From Xanthoparmelia taractica (Eukaryota > Ascomycota > Lecanoromycetes > Lecanorales > Parmeliaceae), in the NCBI GenBank assembly GCA_033085395.1, contig JANQBS010000624.1:1-10905 (forward strand): 10,905 nt of DNA, given 5' to 3'. The notes under the pieces were generated by a model, which saw only the letters and a list, made by a program, of their open reading frames with translations, did not search any database and had not been told where the DNA came from. Of the stretch, positions 6,286-10,905 are shown piece by piece. The position numbers were made by a program, and so were the translations under genes. Within the stretch, counting starts at the first letter, position 1; each line of letters begins with the position of its first letter.

Positions 6286-8602
6286 ATGGAGCCTACATAT
6301 AACCACGAGATGGGTAAATATGTTATTCCGCGACCCGAGAAGTTTGATCGCGACAAAAAATTATTGTCGACTCCAAGAGAGCAAACGTGCGACACATGTC
6401 AAAATACTCAGGGTGGTACAAAGCCTATCGACATTTCTATTACCCTTTTTAAAGAACAGGTGAGGAAAATGTTACCGTTTCGTGCTACCTGGTGGATAAA
6501 ATCGACTAATTTAACAGAATGACGAGCATGACGAGTATACGAACTTTGTTTACTATAAAGGGAAACATTCCGACGTGACACTTCTAGATATGCTGCAGCT
6601 TATATGCAGAGTAGCCCAAGTCAAAGAGTGCGAAAACGGAGAATGCCACGCTATAAAACAGAGAATGGAAGATGCTGCCCCTGCTTGTGAATGGAAACAC
6701 TTTCGCGATTGGGCGCTTGTTGTGGTCTCTTGCCAATTAAACGCAAAGAAACAAGGACTGGAGAAAGAGACTTGGAATTGGGCATTGATTGTACACAACT
6801 TGTCAGTGCAGGCACATTTCCCAGGAGATGAGAAGCTGAAGGCGTCTACGATCTTGTTCGACGTCTGTGAGCTGATCAACTGGTTGGACACCATCAACTC
6901 CTTCATCCATCCTGGTCTCAGGAACAGACAACCATTGCGAACACACATATTCAAGGAAGAAATCGTCGAAGCCACTCAGACAGCGCATCAAAAGAGTATT
7001 TGTATGAATCGGCTCTGGAACCTGACGGTAGGGGGACATGAGAGGGAAGAAGTTGACCTACCTATTCTCATGAGAATGCTGCAAAGCCAAAGTCGAACAG
7101 ACTCCTCTACTGTTGAAACCTCACGCCGGAGTTCAGAACATGATACCTGCACCGCAGAAGTCTGCTGTTTTAGCAGTATTGATAGCACCCGTGTTCAACA
7201 GCTTCACAAGTGCTCAGACAGTGCCTGCGGTGAACCACTATGGTTCCAAACCTCAGGTATTCAGAGCGAATGTATCACCTGATCGGTTGATAGTATGGAG
7301 GGTAGCAATGGAGTTCCCCATGTTGTCGACACACAGTCATACCTGGCAATCTCCCATGTTTGGTCAGATGGTACAGGGGGAGGAGTACAAGGTGAAGGCC
7401 GCGTAAACCGGTGCTTATTCGGTTACTTCAGAGAAATAGCAATACGACTGCAGTGCAAAGCAATTTGGTGGGATACAATTTCTATCCCGTCGGAACGGGT
7501 AGCTCGACAAAAAGCTATCAGTCGGATGCACGAAAATTTCAGTAGAGCCTCTCACACGATTATACACGATCAGTCCATCGCTCAGTCCCCCTGGATTGAC
7601 GGCGGTCGCTCATGTCTCGCTCTCTTGCTCTCACCTTGGTTCACACGTGCCTGGACTGCTCTGGAGCTAAGGATGGCTCAGAAAGGGAAAGTTTGGGTGA
7701 TATATTATAACCCCGATGATCCCAAGGGCTTTATATTAAAGAATCTTGATAAAGATATCCTGGCTAATCATCCAGCTTATTCCTCCCGCGGTCATTGGAT
7801 AGCATCGTCCTTGATTAAGCAGCTACGTCAGCAACAATTCAATGATATTGCAGATATCCTGAAAGTCCTTCGGACAAGAAGTACGTCGTGGCCACGAGAT
7901 CTTATGGTAGTCGCCGGGCTTCTTACTGGACATAAGCCAGATATAACTAAGTCTGACTTCGTTGCGCTCATTGTGCGCGACATTATTACAGGCTTAGTAG
8001 CAGTTGAAGAGTCCTTCCTGTATCATGGCCACACCACTATGAGACTCAAAGGTGGATGGTCTTGGTGCCCATTCAACTTATTGGACGTTCAATTACTGAC
8101 CAATAAGGACGAGTTTCAGCGAGTCTATATCGATGAGGAGGGCGCAGTAACTGGATCTTGGAAGTACCGTGGATTGAGTAAGGAAGATGTAGACAAGCTA
8201 CAATCCTACAGTTTTCACACATCAGTCGACTGGCAGATTCGGACCGCTTTAGCTCAGTGGGAGTATTGCGTGCTATTACAGAATCCCCGCCGTAAAGACT
8301 CGAAAGTTCTTCTAGCTGTACCTTTGGGTGTTGGTATTTCGACCATACAGAATACTGGATATCACGTTGTAGAGTGTCAATTCGTTGGCACTGTATATGC
8401 AAACCTAGAATGGGGCGACTCCTACACAATCACAGTCCGACTCGGAAAGCTTGAAAGTGAACCAACGATCAACGCGGAAGATCTCATCGATGAATACTAC
8501 GGAATCAAAGGTCCCCGGCTAGTCCAAGTTCCTTTGGGGAAGGAACTGGATTCTATAAGAAAAGCACGGAAAGAGGTTCAAGCCCGGACCGAAAGAGCAT
8601 GA
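6286..8602 (+). CDS. HET-domain protein (heterokaryon incompatibility type), with an in-frame TGA ahead of the domain
   Basis: The ATG at 6286 opens exon 1 (to 6459); the frame upstream has only a GTG. A clear intron at 6460-6517 (donor GTGAGG, branch CTAAT at 6506-6510, acceptor CAG) leads in frame to exon 2. The full reading is about 752 residues. The N-terminal half holds Cys pairs (CDTC; CENGEC; CTAEVCC to HKCSDSAC). The HET domain begins near residue 333 with SYLAISHVWSDGTGGG, followed by IWWDTISIPSERVARQK and SPWFTRAWTALEL, matching the three conserved HET blocks. In known systems the HET domain triggers cell death when hyphae of unlike genotype fuse, or acts downstream of NLR-like receptors. 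Oddity: TGA at 7280-7282 splits the frame just before the domain. A weak intron 7243-7305 or 7243-7293 (donor GTTCCA, branch CTGAT at 7279-7283) would keep frame. Alternatively, SPDRLIVW in another frame suggests paired small indels. Expression of a full protein is therefore uncertain. There is no signal peptide or clear membrane segment. Confidence 0.85.
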
Positions 8603-8851
8603 CTCAAGGCGTCTAACCACAACAAAACAACAACAATCACCATCACTCTGAGCGCAGGAACTCTCCGTTCGTAGCATAGAGTGATATCGAACCTTGTGGC
8701 GAGGGTGACTGTGGTAGACAACTGAGTAGACCAGTGCTGTCAGTTGCCCTGCCGGCACATGAGGGCGTTGCCGAAACAACAGGAATTGAGCGAAGCCCGG
8801 CCACGATCGCAGTCCGTGCTCAGATACGTGCTGGAAATTTCCGGTTTTTTT
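8603..8851. other. Intergenic, HET gene 3' flank
   Basis: No gene is supported here. A CAA-rich stretch (AACAAAACAACAACAATCACC) lies shortly after the HET stop and is probably 3' UTR. Composition is normal, without the CpA/TpG loss seen in the repeats. Confidence 0.5.
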
Positions 8852-10005
8852 AGTAGTTGGATATTATCATTAAAGGTGTCTCGGAAGTTCAGTCTCCGCT
8901 TTGTTAGGCTTGGTTTGCAGCGTAATCGCGGCTTCGAATAGAGTATCTGGAACATAAGGACACCATCCGCTCAACTTGGCTTTCTTACTGTTCTCCCAAA
9001 TCAATATTAGTGGTAGGGACGTTTGGCTGTATGCAACTACGCAATGTGCAGTAAAGCCCTGCGAGCTCTTCATACAGATCAATTGGTCTCGCCGATCACC
9101 AAGTCATGAGAGCTTTCATCCACCTTTGATCTGTAGATAATAATTTGAGAAAATGCCCCGAAGATAGCGCCAAAGCAATATCAAACACTCGTAGCAGTTC
9201 GCCCAAATGTCTTCTATACTAGCCCTGTACAGATTCGTGCTCCCAATCTATAGGCGGTAAAGAATCTCCTTTCAGACACAGACTTTAGAAAATTGACACA
9301 CAGTAGCCACGCCATCCCTTAATTGTTTCGACTCCACATCTTCGGCTGCCAACCTCAAGACGAAGCGTAAGAATCGTCCCCACCAGCTCGCTTTCTGGCA
9401 CAAGCGTGCGGCTGTCCATGGTTGGCCGGGACTCATATCGCTTCGTGGCACTCGGCGCAGATGATGCCACCCAAAATCCCGCTTTAGGTCATTCCAACTA
9501 TCCTTGAAGCGAGCGTTATCTGGGTATAGGTGAGTAGCGGTATCTCAAGCGGCAGGGAATAGACCCGCGGCCAAAATTGCAACAGTGCACATGAGAGATC
9601 CTTTCAAGAGATTATATCTTATCACGGCTGTATAGTAAAACAGTATGAGAGAGTGTGTGTGGGGTTCGAGTCCCTAACGTAGTCTAGTCTATAGGTTGTA
9701 GCTCTTGCCGCTCCATAAAACAAACATAAGGCAAAGGAGGTACTGCTAAGAGTGCAGTCGGACTCAAATGCGTTCATTTCGCGCGGCATTTCAAAGCATA
9801 TCAGGGCGCGTTATTCAAGTAACTCTTCTGGCAAAATCTGATATGGACAGAAAAGTCCTGGATCGAGGCGCCAGTGCTACCTAGCCGAAGACCTAACCCT
9901 AAGCTATCTTCGGATAGCGGCTGTTGGAAATATGGGATGATGTACCTATCATTGAGTGTGTTAGAAAATGTGGCAAACAGCCCCTGTGGCTTGGCAACCG
10001 CACAA
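8852..10005 (-). pseudogene. Unidentified protein gene with a possible membrane segment, broken by many stops and frame changes
   Basis: Reading the minus strand from 10005 down gives protein-like text in successive frames. It includes CLCGCQATGAVCHIF, HWRLDPGLFCPY, QILPEELLE, RALICFEMPREMNAFES and STSFALCLFYGAARATTYR. A shifted frame gives KGSLMCTVAILAAGLFPAA (hydrophobic, about 9606-9548) and a 90-codon run to 9275 with HLYPDNARFKDSWNDLKRD, PGQPWTAARLCQKASWWGRF and LRLAAEDVESKQLRDG. After another shift come DLYEELAGLYCTLRSCIQ and SQVERMVSLCSRY. Stops include TGA TAG (9946-9951), TAG (9904-9906), TAG (9877-9879), TAA (9811-9813), TGA (9545-9547), TGA (9272-9274), TAG (9248-9250), TGA (9096-9098), TAA (8985-8987), TAA (8904-8906) and TGA (8889-8891). 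The TAA/TAG codons fit RIP of glutamine codons. One frame change may be an intron near 9625-9670. Family not recognised. Confidence 0.55.
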
Positions 10006-10029
10006 ACATATATTCTACTTTCTCCTTTA

Positions 10030-10545
10030 TAGTTGCTCCTTAGTCTACTTAATAATAGATATATTATTCTATATTTCTAATAGATTATAAACTCGATTAT
10101 ATCGAGCTTTTAGAGAGTATTAACTTCGTATCGCTAATTAGAATAAATACGATATTCGTTAATCGAAGGAGAAGCGCTACTAACTAATAACTTCTAGATT
10201 CATTAGATATTATATCGAGAATCGCTAAGCGTTAATTATTGAGAAGTATTATTAATTAATATAGATTATAATAATATAGCTAGCGAGCTTAATATATAAT
10301 ATATTACTAGCGAGTATCTATATAGATTAGAGAAACGTACACTATTAAATAGTAAGTCTATTATCGAATAGTAAGTCTACTATAAAGATATTTAAAGATT
10401 AATCTCTTTATTAAGTATATCGATAATTAATCGTTAAATAGTAAGTCTACTATAAAGATAGTTAAAGATCGATCTCTTTACTAAGCACGTCGGTATTCGC
10501 ATATAGTAAGCCTACTACTAAATAGCGTATTCGGTTCTTTTTACT
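10030..10545. mobile_element. RIP-saturated repeat remnant, probably related to 2520-3145
   Basis: Almost no CpA or TpG, abundant TA and retained CpG mark RIP. Shared words with the earlier remnant (AGATTATAAACT, GAGCT then TTTTA, AAATAGTAAGT) suggest one family, but the alignment is patchy by eye. No reading frame survives. It contains the 70-bp tandem duplication listed next. Confidence 0.55.
10367..10506. repeat. 70-bp tandem duplication
   Basis: The unit starting AATAGTAAGTCTACTATAAA at 10367 recurs at 10437 with the same order of words: AAGATA, TTAAAGAT, ATCTCTTTA, CTAAG or TTAAG. Partial units (AAATAGTAAGTCTATTATCG near 10346 and ATAGTAAGCCTACTA near 10503) flank it, so the array was longer. 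The first full copy has more C-to-T type changes than the second. Confidence 0.7.
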
Positions 10546-10675
10546 TTTCTTCTATATCTACTGAAATAGTAAGAGCTTGAGATGCACGGGGTAAATCTAC
10601 AGTGCATATTTCAAATCAAGATGTCACGGTGTTGGGAAGGCAATATGTATGCGTTGAATTTCTTCAATCGGCAAG

Positions 10676-10725
10676 TGATACTCAATTAAGAGAAGTAATA
10701 CAGCAGGGAGAGTAATTGAGTATCA
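10676..10725. repeat. 13-bp perfect inverted repeat with 24-base loop
   Basis: TGATACTCAATTA at 10676-10688 pairs fully with TAATTGAGTATCA at 10713-10725. A purine tract (GGGGGAG) follows at once. The surrounding 10546-10829 has normal composition and no gene that I can support. Confidence 0.65.
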
Positions 10726-10829
10726 GGGGGAGTGCGATTGAAGACACATGGTGAACCTACTACGAAACAGTTAAGAGATAGAACCTTTAACTTTTCGCGA
10801 CAATCACTAGGTTAGTTATCGTTCTTGAC

Positions 10830-10905
10830 TACGGGTCGGAAAGGTGTGGTATCTGTTGAATATAGTCGTTTTCAACTTTTTTTCAACTTTTTTTAAAAAA
10901 TTATA
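10830..10905 (+). mobile_element. Left end of a second copy of the TA-flanked MITE, cut by the window edge
   Basis: These 76 bases match 3725-3800 with only two differences (TTGAATATAG versus TTAAACATAG). Both differences are transitions, one in each direction. The sequences before the TA are unrelated, so the match defines the element boundary. The rest lies outside the window. Confidence 0.85.

Noticed and set aside
6553..6975. Minus-strand 140-codon open frame
   Set aside because: It is antisense to exon 2 of the HET gene, whose splice site and Cys motifs support the plus strand.
8073..8429. Minus-strand 118-codon open frame
   Set aside because: It is antisense to the HET gene, with no recognisable motif.
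9651..9676. GGGGTTCGAGTCCC, a T-arm-like sequence suggesting a tRNA gene
   Set aside because: The T-arm folds, but no matching 5' acceptor stem, D-arm or A box was found upstream. The site also lies inside a readable minus-strand pseudogene frame, so chance is more likely.
9922..9945. TGTTGGAAATATGGGATG as a copia LTR start
   Set aside because: It resembles such ends, but it lies within the minus-strand protein-like frame, and no second LTR, primer site or matching end was found.
10720..10740. AGGGGGAG as a polypurine tract before an LTR
   Set aside because: The following sequence is not repeated elsewhere in the window, and no pol frame precedes it.

Overview
The window looks like an accessory, repeat-rich region of a filamentous ascomycete (Pezizomycotina). 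Three things point there. The genes are broken by short introns of about 58-71 bases, with GT donors, AG acceptors and CTAAT or CTGAT branch sites. Two protein families typical of these fungi are present: a HET domain, and a HeLo-like/STAND-type N-terminal domain. Long stretches are almost free of CpA/TpG dinucleotides, with CAA/CAG codons turned into TAA/TAG, which is the mark of repeat-induced point mutation (RIP).

Layout. (1) About 81-2273, plus strand: a six-exon gene joining a fungal N-terminal signalling domain to a degenerate heterotrimeric G-protein alpha subunit. Its extreme 5' end runs into a palindromic short repeat at 1-70. (2) 2274-5101: repeat territory. It holds a RIP-saturated element remnant (about 2520-3145), a 50-bp direct repeat (3150-3199 and 3679-3728), a pol III B-box-like motif, a small TA-flanked inverted-repeat element (3725-3999), and a Ty1/copia pol remnant whose RT and RNase H can still be read through its stops (about 4003-5101). 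(3) 5224-5768, minus strand: an unidentified reading frame broken by TAG and TAA TAA codons. (4) 6286-8602, plus strand: a HET-domain gene with one clear intron and an in-frame TGA just before the HET domain. (5) About 8852-10005, minus strand: a larger unidentified pseudogene with many stops. (6) 10030-10905: another RIP-degraded repeat with a 70-bp tandem duplication, a 13-bp inverted repeat, and the left end of a second copy of the 3725 element.

The two best-preserved genes both carry domains linked in fungi to non-self recognition and regulated cell death. They sit between mutated transposons and dead genes, the usual setting of fast-evolving incompatibility or NLR-like genes. The most unusual item is the fusion of the N-terminal signalling domain to a G-alpha domain lacking the switch residues needed for GTP hydrolysis. 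A functional link between this gene and the HET gene is inference only. No rRNA, intact tRNA or CRISPR array was seen.
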